IMG/VR virus record: IMGVR_UViG_3300037843_000708
Span: 1 to 23,192 of that record
Direction: 5' to 3' (one strand)
Length of the DNA: 23,192 bases
Source of the DNA: a virus
In this document: positions 1 to 6,437 of the stretch, in pieces
Layout: every line of letters begins with the position of its first letter
How positions within the stretch are numbered: the stretch's first letter is position 1
The notes under the pieces: model-generated
What the model was told of the DNA's origin: nothing
What the model saw: the letters and a program-made list of their open reading frames with translations, nothing else
Databases searched by the model: none
Position numbers and translations under genes: made by a program

Positions 1-261
1 GCCGGCAACTGTAAGCGTGGTGACGCCGAGCGCCGCCAGCGCCGGCGTAACGCCCGTTCTCAGACGATTCTCGAATTTCTCGGTTTCTTTGCCGAGTATG
101 CCGACGGCTTCCTGGTGCTTCTTAGCATACAGCGTGCCTTGCGCATGCGTGCCCTTGACCTCATCCGAGATCTTGCGCAGCGCCTTCTGCATCTCGCGCA
201 GCGGCCCGCTATATTTGTCAACGACCTCCGCTGCGAGGCGCAACGTCTCTTGATCTGCCAA
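1..261 (-). CDS. Tail tape measure protein, N-terminal part (runs off left edge)
   Basis: First 87 codons of a gene that continues beyond base 1. The product should be the tape measure protein, which sets tail length and is held in the tube lumen before ejection. Support: it is polar, helical and rich in K/E/R at the start (ETLRLAAEVVDKYSG, LREMQKALRKISDEVK), then turns hydrophobic and Ala/Thr-rich at the cut end, as in tape measure N-termini. It also sits directly after the tail assembly chaperone and its frameshift extension, the conserved position for this gene. The start is TTG at 261-259, chosen because AAAGGA lies 7 bp upstream (269-274) and the preceding frame stops at 267-265. No ATG is available near this ribosome site. 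The family call rests mainly on synteny, because only the N-terminus is visible. Confidence 0.75.
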   Translation of the reverse strand, partial: MADQETLRLAAEVVDKYSGPLREMQKALRKISDEVKGTHAQGTLYAKKHQEAVGILGKETEKFENRLRTGVTPALAALGVTTLTVAG

Positions 262-264
262 GAT

Positions 265-1133
265 CTATTCCTTTTGCATCTTTTCCACGCGGGCTACTGT
301 TCGGCTATAGACTTCGGCAATTGCCTCCGGAGAGCGATCAAACAGATCGAATGGATTGATCCGATAGAAGAATGCTAGATCGATACAATCGTCGATAAAG
401 TCGTCTAGCCTTTCTTCCCCAGAAAAAAAGGGAGGATCGCCCACGCCAGACCGATAAGTTCGGCAGCCTGGAGCGTTCCGAGAGAATCGGCCGGCACGTC
501 CGCGAGAAGCCCGATGACTTTTGCGACCTTTGCGTAATCGTGTTCGATGCGAATTGGATCGACGTTGCGATAGATCGTCACCGGACTACCGATTTTGAGA
601 AAGTCGGCCGTGGTGAGGTCACGCAAGCGCAATTCGGCGATTTCGCCCTTCGGCGTCTGCAACGGCTTGGCCGGCGTGAACGCCTTGGCATCCAAAAAAT
701 CCGGCAGAAAGTAATCCTCGAGCTTCTCAAATATTCCGACCAGCTCGTTGGTGCTCAACGTCTCGATCGACGGCGACGGCACCCGCGCCAAGGCGGCGAT
801 GATGGGAATGAATTTCGCCGGGTCATGTTCGGTTTTCGCCGGCGTTACAAAGGGATAGAAAATAACCGGATTGCCGTATCTGATCAAATCCGCGCCGGTC
901 GGCAATCGCATGCTCAGTTTGTCGGTTTTCTTGCCATAGGACAAGATCGGCTTCGCCAACGTGTATTCGATAACGTCCGGTGTCGCCGGCGCGGTTGCGC
1001 TTTCCGCGGGCGCATCGCCGCCGGCATCGGCAATCAACGGTGACGTATCGCCGCTCACAACAGTAGCCGGCGCCTCGAGGCTCGCTGATACATCGGCAGG
1101 CGCCGGGCTCACTTGTTGTTCCACGACTTCCAT
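265..1133 (-). CDS. Tail assembly chaperone, long frameshifted form (Mu gp41'/lambda gpGT type)
   Basis: Predicted fusion made by -1 ribosomal slippage at T-TTT-TTT (429-423). Translation uses the frame of the short chaperone for 237 residues, then continues in the -1 frame from base 423 for 52 codons to TAG at 267-265, giving about 289 residues. The extension is protein-like: acidic near the start (EERLDDFIDDCIDL), a hydrophobic/aromatic centre (AFFYRINPFDLF), then an amphipathic basic helix. It has no start codon context of its own, yet it stays open exactly between the slip site and 3 bp before the tape measure start. In the family, the long form binds the tape measure protein and recruits tube subunits through the short form. 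The open frame, slip site and synteny are seen directly; slippage itself is inferred from the conserved lambda/Mu arrangement. Confidence 0.8.
269..274 (-). promoter_or_regulatory. Ribosome binding site deciding the TTG start of the tape measure gene
   Basis: AAAGGA on the minus strand, 7 bp before TTG (261-259). It lies inside the last codons of the -1 frame extension of the chaperone gene, so translation of the extension runs across it. It supports a rare TTG start for the tape measure gene. Confidence 0.6.
405..1133 (-). CDS. Tail assembly chaperone, short form, with duplicated domain (Mu gp41-like)
   Basis: 242 residues in the zero frame. A Pro/Ala-rich, low-complexity N-terminus (residues 1-54) precedes two tandem copies of the same domain, residues 55-148 and 153-238. 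Shared landmarks are AKPxxxxxx near the start of each copy, L-R-L-T-AD, G-PV-IY/FY, EHD-AK, I-xLA-VP and a closing ELIG/ELVG helix. This matches the Mu gp41-type chaperone (PF10109-like), but doubled. The product acts in the cytoplasm on tape measure and tube proteins during tail assembly and is not in the finished virion. The ATG at 1133-1131 was chosen because GAGGGA (1141-1146) lies 7 bp upstream; a GTG at 1148 is possible but has no clear site. It lies between the tube and tape measure genes. Confidence 0.85.
   Translation of the reverse strand: MEVVEQQVSPAPADVSASLEAPATVVSGDTSPLIADAGGDAPAESATAPATPDVIEYTLAKPILSYGKKTDKLSMRLPTGADLIRYGNPVIFYPFVTPAKTEHDPAKFIPIIAALARVPSPSIETLSTNELVGIFEKLEDYFLPDFLDAKAFTPAKPLQTPKGEIAELRLRDLTTADFLKIGSPVTIYRNVDPIRIEHDYAKVAKVIGLLADVPADSLGTLQAAELIGLAWAILPFFLGKKG
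423..429 (-). promoter_or_regulatory. Programmed -1 ribosomal frameshift site (T TTT TTT)
   Basis: Seven T in a row on the minus strand, read CCT TTT TTT CTG in the chaperone frame. This fits the X XXY YYZ rule, with both P- and A-site tRNA-Phe able to re-pair after a one-base backward slip. The zero frame ends only six codons later (TAG 407-405), and the -1 frame is open for 52 codons. Tail chaperone genes of lambda, Mu and many other phages use such sites. Confidence 0.8.
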
Positions 1134-1175
1134 TTTATTTTCCCTCACGCCGTCACATTACAATGGCGGCGGCGT

Positions 1176-1562
1176 TTAGATTGCCGTCGACGCGGCGTTG
1201 AGTTCCTGAATCGACATCCCTTCGAAGGTGACCTCGAGCTTGCCCTCGACGGTATCGACGTCGAAATCGGAATCGACCCAGGCTTGCTGCAGGACGTAAG
1301 TCACGCCGTTGGCGAGCGTGACCTGCGCGGTGGAAGCTGTGATACCCTCGATATCCTGCACGGACAATTGATTGCCGATCGAGATATCACCCTTGATGAA
1401 GGGTACGATTGGCATTTCCGTGTAGCCGTGCACACCGTCCTGGCCGGCGACGCCGGTCCGTTTGACGGTCGAGGGCTTGACGTGGAAGTTGCCGCGCGCC
1501 TCGAATTGATTGCCGTCGACAAGCAGCGACAACACGCCGCCGATTCTTTTGGTGGTCGCCAT
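1176..1562 (-). CDS. Tail tube protein (Mu gp40-like, PF10618 family)
   Basis: 128 residues, the usual size for tube proteins of Mu-like contractile tails. It should form the hexameric inner tube inside the sheath. The sequence begins MATTKRIGGVLSLLVDGNQ and holds the expected beta-rich pattern: ARGNFHVKPS, then a GYTEMPIVPFIKGDIS strand pair, then a tail that includes WVDSDFDVDTVEGKLEV and ends FEGMSIQELN. The start ATG (1562-1560) has GGAGATC a few bases upstream. It lies directly after the sheath gene and before the chaperone, the standard order in Mu-like tails. Function is firm from sequence type plus synteny. Confidence 0.88.
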   Translation of the reverse strand: MATTKRIGGVLSLLVDGNQFEARGNFHVKPSTVKRTGVAGQDGVHGYTEMPIVPFIKGDISIGNQLSVQDIEGITASTAQVTLANGVTYVLQQAWVDSDFDVDTVEGKLEVTFEGMSIQELNAASTAI

Positions 1563-1622
1563 GTTGATCTCCGATCAGAGAAAGAAAGCGTTGATGTTTT
1601 TCGGTTTGGACGGCTAGCCGCG

Positions 1623-3155
1623 TCAGCCGGCTGGTATTGCCGCCAAGAGTCGGAACTGAGCCAAAACAGTCATCTGCCGCAACTGCTCGGCGAGAGTTGG
1701 ATCCCACAACACGTCGAGGCGATTGGGATTCTGGTCGTTGATCTCGACCAATAACCCGGCCTTGAAGGCCGCCATATTCGAAACGAGCCCGTCATACATC
1801 GCGGAGCTGTATTCCGAGACCAGCTCGCCGGCAATGATGGTCGGCGTCACCGCCGCCTGGCCGGGGCCCAATGCGGTGCCGTCCGGGAACAACTTGACCC
1901 GCGGATATTTTGTGGTGATCGATGACTTCATTCGCTGCAATAGCGCCTGCAACGTCGACGGGGTTGTCAATAATGCAAACGCCGTGTCGGATTGGCCATA
2001 GACGTTGAACTGATATTGCAACTGCTCGCGTTCGATCGCCATGTTGCCGGATGGATTGACATATTGGGTGGCGATGCCGGAATTGACCAAGGCTGCGCGC
2101 TGTTGTGTCGTAAAGCGATTCTGCAGCGAAGCCGGGAGGATCCCGAGCAGCTCGAGCGTCTGTAATGGCCGCGCTGGATCGTCGGAGAAACCAAGCGCCG
2201 CCGACGCACAATAGGCAGCGGAAGCTTCCCAAACCGGCGAGGGGACCTGTTGTTCCATTCCTATCGTCGACATGACGGGAGAATTTTGCGCCAGACCCCA
2301 TTCCAACAAGTCGGCATAATCGCCGCGATAGAAGTTGACGATGAAACCGTATTGCTGACGGGTATAGTTCCAGCGCCCCGTGGGACCGAAGCCATACTCC
2401 GTGTTCCACGCCGTCATTGAGCCGGTGTCGGTGTACGGCATCGCAACGTAATCGAATTCCTGCGTCTGGATCGCGGAGATCGCTGCGGTGAAATTCGGCT
2501 CGCCGGTGCCGCCGGTTAATTGCGCCGGCATGGTGACGACCAAGCCCGTAGGTGTCGCCTCGCCGCCATAGACGCCGAGATAGTTGAGCTGCAACGTGAT
2601 GTCGTTGCAGATCCCGCCTTTGTTCTTTGATGTCAGCGTGACGTTGGGACCGCCGCTCGTAGTAAGCGCGGCAGTGACCGGCAATTCCGGAAAGGCATTG
2701 ATGGCGGTGACGGTATTGGCCGCGACGCTGTCCGGCGTATCCGTCGACGCGACGCCGACCGAAACCAGTTGCCCGGCGATATAAAGCGACAGCACGCCGG
2801 AGCCGGTAATGGTGCCGGACAAATCTATTGTGCCGGTCGCAGCGGTGCCGACACCATCGAGCACCGGTAATGCCCACAGTTCGTTCGTCGTGTTGTTGTT
2901 GAGGAAGGCCTGCACCATGCGCTCGAGGATCGAGCCGGCGCCGAACATATTCTGCGCCAAGGCGTCGGAGCCAACGGGAACCTGAACGTTAGGCGTTGCC
3001 GTGCCGGCATTTGAAGGTCCATGTGCCGAGCCCAGCATTTGCCCGACCAACAAGACAGTCCCGTTCTCATTGAGATTGCCGGCCATGCTGCCGTCGACGG
3101 TCGCCCAGAAAAGCGGGAGCTTAAATGAGGCCGGCACGCCTGTGTCGATCGCCAT
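1623..3155 (-). CDS. Contractile tail sheath protein (Mu gp39-like)
   Basis: 510 residues, normal for Mu-type sheath proteins. It should polymerise round the tube and contract on infection. Visible marks: an N-terminus of the type IDTGVPASFKLP with a following VLLVGQMLGSA strand; VPVGSDALAQNMFGAGS; a Gly/Thr-rich central insertion (about residues 105-215) containing GGPNVTLTSKNKGGICND; the FDYVAMPYTDTGSM stretch of the sheath core; and a C-terminal DVLWDPTLAEQLRQMTVL segment used in sheath-tube contacts. The start ATG at 3155 follows GGAGATC at good spacing. The gene is upstream of the tube gene and downstream of the DUF2635 gene. A short stem-loop sits in the 80-bp gap before it. It makes the virion a myovirus. 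Confidence 0.93.
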   Translation of the reverse strand: MAIDTGVPASFKLPLFWATVDGSMAGNLNENGTVLLVGQMLGSAHGPSNAGTATPNVQVPVGSDALAQNMFGAGSILERMVQAFLNNNTTNELWALPVLDGVGTAATGTIDLSGTITGSGVLSLYIAGQLVSVGVASTDTPDSVAANTVTAINAFPELPVTAALTTSGGPNVTLTSKNKGGICNDITLQLNYLGVYGGEATPTGLVVTMPAQLTGGTGEPNFTAAISAIQTQEFDYVAMPYTDTGSMTAWNTEYGFGPTGRWNYTRQQYGFIVNFYRGDYADLLEWGLAQNSPVMSTIGMEQQVPSPVWEASAAYCASAALGFSDDPARPLQTLELLGILPASLQNRFTTQQRAALVNSGIATQYVNPSGNMAIEREQLQYQFNVYGQSDTAFALLTTPSTLQALLQRMKSSITTKYPRVKLFPDGTALGPGQAAVTPTIIAGELVSEYSSAMYDGLVSNMAAFKAGLLVEINDQNPNRLDVLWDPTLAEQLRQMTVLAQFRLLAAIPAG

Positions 3156-3181
3156 CTTCGGATCTCCAAATAAGGAAGGAT

Positions 3182-3203
3182 TCCGGGCGCGAGAAGCGCC
3201 GGA
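3182..3203 (-). other. Stem-loop in the gap before the sheath gene
   Basis: Minus-strand RNA can pair TCCGG/CCGGA plus CGC/GCG with one bulged base and a five-base loop (TTCTC). It lies in the largest gap (3156-3235) within the tail module. No good U-run follows on the minus strand (TCCTTCCTTATTT), so it is more likely an mRNA-stability or attenuating element than a strong terminator. On the plus strand it would be followed by CTTTTC, but no plus-strand gene is supported here. Confidence 0.4.
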
Positions 3204-3235
3204 CTTTTCAGATCAGATGAAAGAAGAAGGACCGA

Positions 3236-3481
3236 TCAGGCTTTGCGTTTTTTCGCTGGGCGCGCCGGCGGCGGCGTCAACGTCGGACGCTGCGGCAGTG
3301 GATTGGGCTGACCTCGATAGGCCTTGCTCGCATCCTCGGTGACCAGGCCGTCCGACAGCATGCGCATGGTAAAACCATCGTTGATCCAGCTCGTGCCCTG
3401 GCCTTCCTTCAACGGACCATGGCTCGGATGAACGATGCGCAGTGCCGACGCCTTGGTCGGGTAGACGGTGATATTTGCCAT
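3236..3481 (-). CDS. DUF2635 family protein (Mu gp38-like)
   Basis: 81 residues. The N-terminal half has the DUF2635 pattern: a short beta start (NITVYPTK), RIVHPSHGPLKEG, then WINDGFTMRMLSDGLV. The C-terminus is a Pro/Arg/Lys-rich tail (PPPARPAKKRKA). The family is found next to the sheath gene in Mu-like phages, and its function is not known. The ATG at 3481-3479 was chosen because the preceding gene stops at 3486-3484, leaving 2 bp, and because residues before this ATG do not fit the family. A strong ribosome site is not obvious, so expression may depend on coupling to the upstream gene. Confidence 0.75.
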   Translation of the reverse strand: MANITVYPTKASALRIVHPSHGPLKEGQGTSWINDGFTMRMLSDGLVTEDASKAYRGQPNPLPQRPTLTPPPARPAKKRKA

Positions 3482-3483
3482 GA

Positions 3484-4062
3484 TCAGGATCCGCTGGTTG
3501 AGAATTCGTTTTCGAAGGTTGTGCCAGCCTCGCCGAACGGCTGCGCTGTGACGGCGACGGTCTGCAGTATGTTCGACGTCGACGGCGGATAGTCCTCGTT
3601 CCATCGAACGGTCAGTCCGAGCCGGGCGTCGCAATAGTAAGTCTCGCCGTCTTTTGGAAAGGCAATCGTCTGTCGGTAACGGGGAAACGCTTCGATGAAC
3701 GGCTCCCCGCTCACCACATCAGGCAAAGCCTTGAACGTCGCGTCCGACAGCAGCGTGTTCTTGATGGTGAACATCAAGGCGGCCACCTTGCCGTTGAGCA
3801 CGACCGGATCTTCCATCGCATAGACGACCATGATGCCGAACATTGCATCGCAGACGAATTTCGGCGGCGCGACATCGGCATCACCGCGAGCGGGCGCCTC
3901 AGTCCCCATGAAGTAGACGCCGAGCGCCGGCAACTTATCCGGCTGCAGCGGCGGGATCGGGACGTGACGGATATCCTTGAACTTCGCCAGCCCCTTGATG
4001 CGCGAGATGATCGCCTCGACGATCTGTACTTCGGGAGCGTTCCCCCAATCGGCCGGCGTCAT
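3484..4062 (-). CDS. Putative tail terminator / neck protein (Mu gp37-like position)
   Basis: 192 residues. It begins with an acidic-amphipathic helix (PEVQIVEAIISRIKGL) and follows with PALGVYFMGTE, MFGIMVVYAMEDPVVLNGKV, then a helical stretch with FPRYRQTIAFPKDGETYYCDARLGLTVRW. This alpha-beta pattern, ending in strands containing ARLGLTVRW, resembles tail terminator proteins that cap the tube and join it to the neck. Its place upstream of DUF2635 and sheath is where Mu encodes gp37. The start ATG (4062) overlaps the stop of the preceding gene by 4 bp, indicating translational coupling. The role is inferred from shape and order; a minor neck protein is the alternative. Confidence 0.55.
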   Translation of the reverse strand: MTPADWGNAPEVQIVEAIISRIKGLAKFKDIRHVPIPPLQPDKLPALGVYFMGTEAPARGDADVAPPKFVCDAMFGIMVVYAMEDPVVLNGKVAALMFTIKNTLLSDATFKALPDVVSGEPFIEAFPRYRQTIAFPKDGETYYCDARLGLTVRWNEDYPPSTSNILQTVAVTAQPFGEAGTTFENEFSTSGS

Positions 4063-4466
4063 CGCACCGCCTTGGTCAATTGTGTCACCTGCGTCACCCT
4101 GGTCATGATCAACGTGGCGCCGCCCTGGCCGTCGGGCTGAAAATCGGTGATTTCCAGATCGATATTACTATGCGGCTCGAAAGTGCCTTGCCAATAGCCG
4201 AGCGGCAGATCACACACCCGCGACATGATCAAATCACCCTGCTTCGGTGGCACCGGGAAATCTTCGAGCCGAATGCCAAATTTCAATGATCGGTTGGACA
4301 GTATGCCGCCATCTTCGGTCACGATATCGACCTGCGTGATGGTCCAAATGCCGTGAGCGTCATAAGGCTCGGCGAACGGCTGAGATTCCTTCGGCAGCAC
4401 CCTGACCGGCTTGCCGAAAGTGCGGACGGCAGGTTTCAACACCAGTCGCGAGAAATCAATCGACAC
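4059..4466 (-). CDS. Putative head-tail joining protein (lambda FII-like)
   Basis: 135 residues, beta-rich, with alternating hydrophobic strands: HGIWTITQVDIVTEDGG, SLKFGIRLEDF, then PPKQGDLIMS, a turn that in FII-type proteins precedes the domain boundary, and ITDFQPDGQGGATLIMTRV. In FII-like and related neck proteins, a PxxGDxL turn followed by W/F-V-x-D-V-x-P-D-G-x-G is typical, which matches here. Such proteins attach to the head connector and receive the tail. It overlaps the next gene by 4 bp. The fold call is by pattern only and could be wrong; a general neck or tail role is likely from its neighbours. Confidence 0.55.
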   Translation of the reverse strand: MSIDFSRLVLKPAVRTFGKPVRVLPKESQPFAEPYDAHGIWTITQVDIVTEDGGILSNRSLKFGIRLEDFPVPPKQGDLIMSRVCDLPLGYWQGTFEPHSNIDLEITDFQPDGQGGATLIMTRVTQVTQLTKAVR

Positions 4467-4469
4467 GAT

Positions 4470-4937
4470 TCACGGCGCCTTCTTGACGTCGACAACATCA
4501 TCGGCTGGAGCCATGTTCGACATTCGTTGGTTGAACTGCTCGACAGTCTCAATCGACTTCTCGACTCGCTCGACATGAGACTTCATCCGGCCCATGTGCT
4601 CGCGCCCCTTCTGCATCGCATTAGCAAACCGCGGCATCAGCTCATCAGCAGTTTTCTCCAATTCGTTGGTGCCGGATTCCACCATATCAACCAACTCGGT
4701 CAGCTTGCTCACTGGTGCTGCCTCCGATGCCACTCCTCCAGCCAGCCCGACTTGAACAACTCGATCCTCTGGCCGGGAAACAATACTGTTATCCGCCGCG
4801 GCGGATTGCTGAAGCTCTTTGTTTGCTGCCCGCGACGCCGCGCGAAGATTGTCCGCAGCTGCCTCCACAGGCGTTCGACGAAAGGGCGGCCAGGAATCAT
4901 CGTCCCACGGCGCTCCGGTTGAATGCGGCCTTGCCAT
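4470..4937 (-). CDS. Hypothetical coiled-coil protein
   Basis: 155 residues, function not recognised. The N-terminus is polar (RPHSTGAPWDDDSWPPFRR), the middle is Ala-rich helical (AAADNLRAASRAANKEL), and residues about 80-140 form a probable coiled coil (KLTELVDMVESGTNEL, then KSHVERVEKSIETVEQF). There is no signal peptide or membrane segment. The start at 4937 was chosen because the preceding FkbM gene stops at 4941-4939, one base away, and because upstream residues in this frame are shadow sequence. It lies between the glycan cassette and the neck genes, so it may be a small structural or assembly helper of the neck, or the last gene of the cassette. No homology supports either. Confidence 0.6.
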   Translation of the reverse strand: MARPHSTGAPWDDDSWPPFRRTPVEAAADNLRAASRAANKELQQSAAADNSIVSRPEDRVVQVGLAGGVASEAAPVSKLTELVDMVESGTNELEKTADELMPRFANAMQKGREHMGRMKSHVERVEKSIETVEQFNQRMSNMAPADDVVDVKKAP

Positions 4938-4938
4938 C

Positions 4939-5751
4939 TCATCTCGCGATAACCTCGCGATCCTCAGATACCAGCCTCGCGCCAGTCGGCTCCGTGTCGA
5001 TTTGCGCATTGCACCTGGCAAAAACGATCGCCGAATCGACTTCACAGTTATCGAACATATTTTGCAAAACGCTCAAAAAGTCCGCTTTGGTGCAGCCGCC
5101 GTTCTTGCTTGGTATGCAAAGATGATCGAAGCCCGAAAGCGGTTCGATAAACTGTTCAACCGTAATGCCGGCGACGCGCGATAAGTGGTGCGGTAGGAAT
5201 TCCACCATCAGCGTTCTCGCCTGTCTCAATATCTTCGGCATGCCGAGAAAGGCAAAATACTCCGAGCCCTCGCAGTCCATGAAAACCATATCGAACGCTG
5301 GAAAGTCGGCAAGGTAGTCATCAAGCCGAACTCCCGGCACCGTCACGATGGCTGGATCGTCGCTAAAGTAACCCGCATCCTGAAACTTCGGCATGCGCTT
5401 GGATCCGCCGCTGTTTTCGGTGTTGGCCAAGAACTCTATTGCTCTGCTCTCGTCATTAGCTGCGACGTTGAAGGCGCGTATGTTGTCGCAACCGTTATGA
5501 GCGATGTTACGCTCGAGCAAGACGAATGTTTCCGGATTGGCTTCAATCGCCACCAATTCCCGGCATGCCCTCGATAGCGGAATGGCGACAGTGCCGACAT
5601 GCGCCCCGACAACGAGGATTGTCGATTGTGGATTCGATAGCAGGCTTCTAGCGAGATCGATCTCTGCCAGACTCAGGTTATCGCCGAGGAACCGATCTCT
5701 TGCGTCAACGCAGAACTCGCCGTGCGGCGTTTTCAGCAACTTGTTTGTCAC
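4939..5751 (-). CDS. FkbM family SAM-dependent methyltransferase
   Basis: 270 residues. The Rossmann SAM-binding site is seen as ILVVGAHVGTVAIP (residues 45-58), followed by the acidic residue after strand 2 in VAIEANPE (E70). The FkbM hallmark strand DMVFMDCEGSEYF (154-166) matches the family's D-x-x-x-x-D-x-E-G-x-E motif. FkbM-type enzymes O-methylate sugars or other small acceptors, so this protein probably caps a glycan made by the neighbouring enzymes. I chose the GTG at 5751, which overlaps the previous stop as GTGA. A GTG at 5766 would add five residues and is also possible. It is the last enzyme of the cassette in reading order. The acceptor is unknown. Confidence 0.82.
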   Translation of the reverse strand: MTNKLLKTPHGEFCVDARDRFLGDNLSLAEIDLARSLLSNPQSTILVVGAHVGTVAIPLSRACRELVAIEANPETFVLLERNIAHNGCDNIRAFNVAANDESRAIEFLANTENSGGSKRMPKFQDAGYFSDDPAIVTVPGVRLDDYLADFPAFDMVFMDCEGSEYFAFLGMPKILRQARTLMVEFLPHHLSRVAGITVEQFIEPLSGFDHLCIPSKNGGCTKADFLSVLQNMFDNCEVDSAIVFARCNAQIDTEPTGARLVSEDREVIAR

Positions 5752-6437
5752 GATAAAGCACCACACAGCAGCCGCTCGAGCATCAACTGATATTGCGGCG
5801 AAGCCAGCACGTAGGGCGGCGCGGCCGATATTCTCTCCGCGATCTGATCCTCAGACAACACGTGTGGCCAATTAAACATGCCGTGGAAGCCGAAAGTTGC
5901 ATGCGGTGGCGTATGCTCAAACGAAAAGCTGCTTGCTACCTCATCGGGCGCCCAGCGGAACCCGCAAGATTCAAGAAAGCGGCGATGCGTTCGACATAGC
6001 GCGCTGTCTTCCGGCCAGGTCAGATCTATCTCATTCTTATGCTCTGCAACGAATCGCGTGAGCCTGGCGCTGCGCAAACTGAACCCGCCGTTACCGACGG
6101 CGAGCTCCTGGTGGAACGGCCACGGGGCGCCAATGTAATCGTAGGTCAACCATTCGTCCCGCCACAGTTCCGGATGAGTGATCCAGGAGTCCCACTGCGC
6201 GATGAGAAAATGCGTGCTGCGCACCTCCCGCGGCACGGCGTACCACATCAACTCCTGCACCTGCGCCATGGTCCGCGCTTCGCATGGCATATGCCGGCCA
6301 ATGCCGATATCTCGATCAGATAAGATCACCACGTCGGCGAATTCAGCGCAGCTCAGACATTGCTCGAGCGAAAGTCGCAGCAGATCGTGGCAGACGGCAT
6401 CGACGGCGACCAGTGTGACGTCAGGCAACCGCAGCAT
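5748..6437 (-). CDS. DUF5672 family protein, probable glycosyltransferase
   Basis: 229 residues. Marks of DUF5672 are seen in order: an N-terminal beta strand with VTLVAVD, the acidic metal-site-like IAQWDSWI (79-86), YDYIGAPWP (99-107) and VGNGGFSLRS (114-123), then a Trp/His-rich C-terminal half with FGFHGMFNWP. The family has a GT-A-like fold and is found in polysaccharide and surface-glycan clusters; a transferase activity is likely but not proven for the family. It overlaps the upstream methyltransferase gene by 17 bp and the downstream FkbM gene by 4 bp, so all are probably co-translated. The soluble protein has no signal peptide. Confidence 0.8.
   Translation of the reverse strand: MLRLPDVTLVAVDAVCHDLLRLSLEQCLSCAEFADVVILSDRDIGIGRHMPCEARTMAQVQELMWYAVPREVRSTHFLIAQWDSWITHPELWRDEWLTYDYIGAPWPFHQELAVGNGGFSLRSARLTRFVAEHKNEIDLTWPEDSALCRTHRRFLESCGFRWAPDEVASSFSFEHTPPHATFGFHGMFNWPHVLSEDQIAERISAAPPYVLASPQYQLMLERLLCGALS

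Noticed and set aside
961-1754. Long plus-strand open frames opposite the tube and chaperone genes
   Set aside because: They are antisense shadows of GC-rich coding DNA, with Arg-rich low-quality translations and strong family matches on the minus strand.
4709-4942. 77-codon minus-strand frame overlapping the coiled-coil gene
   Set aside because: It is another frame of the same DNA, Arg/Pro-rich, and the frame with coiled-coil pattern and good junctions explains the region better.
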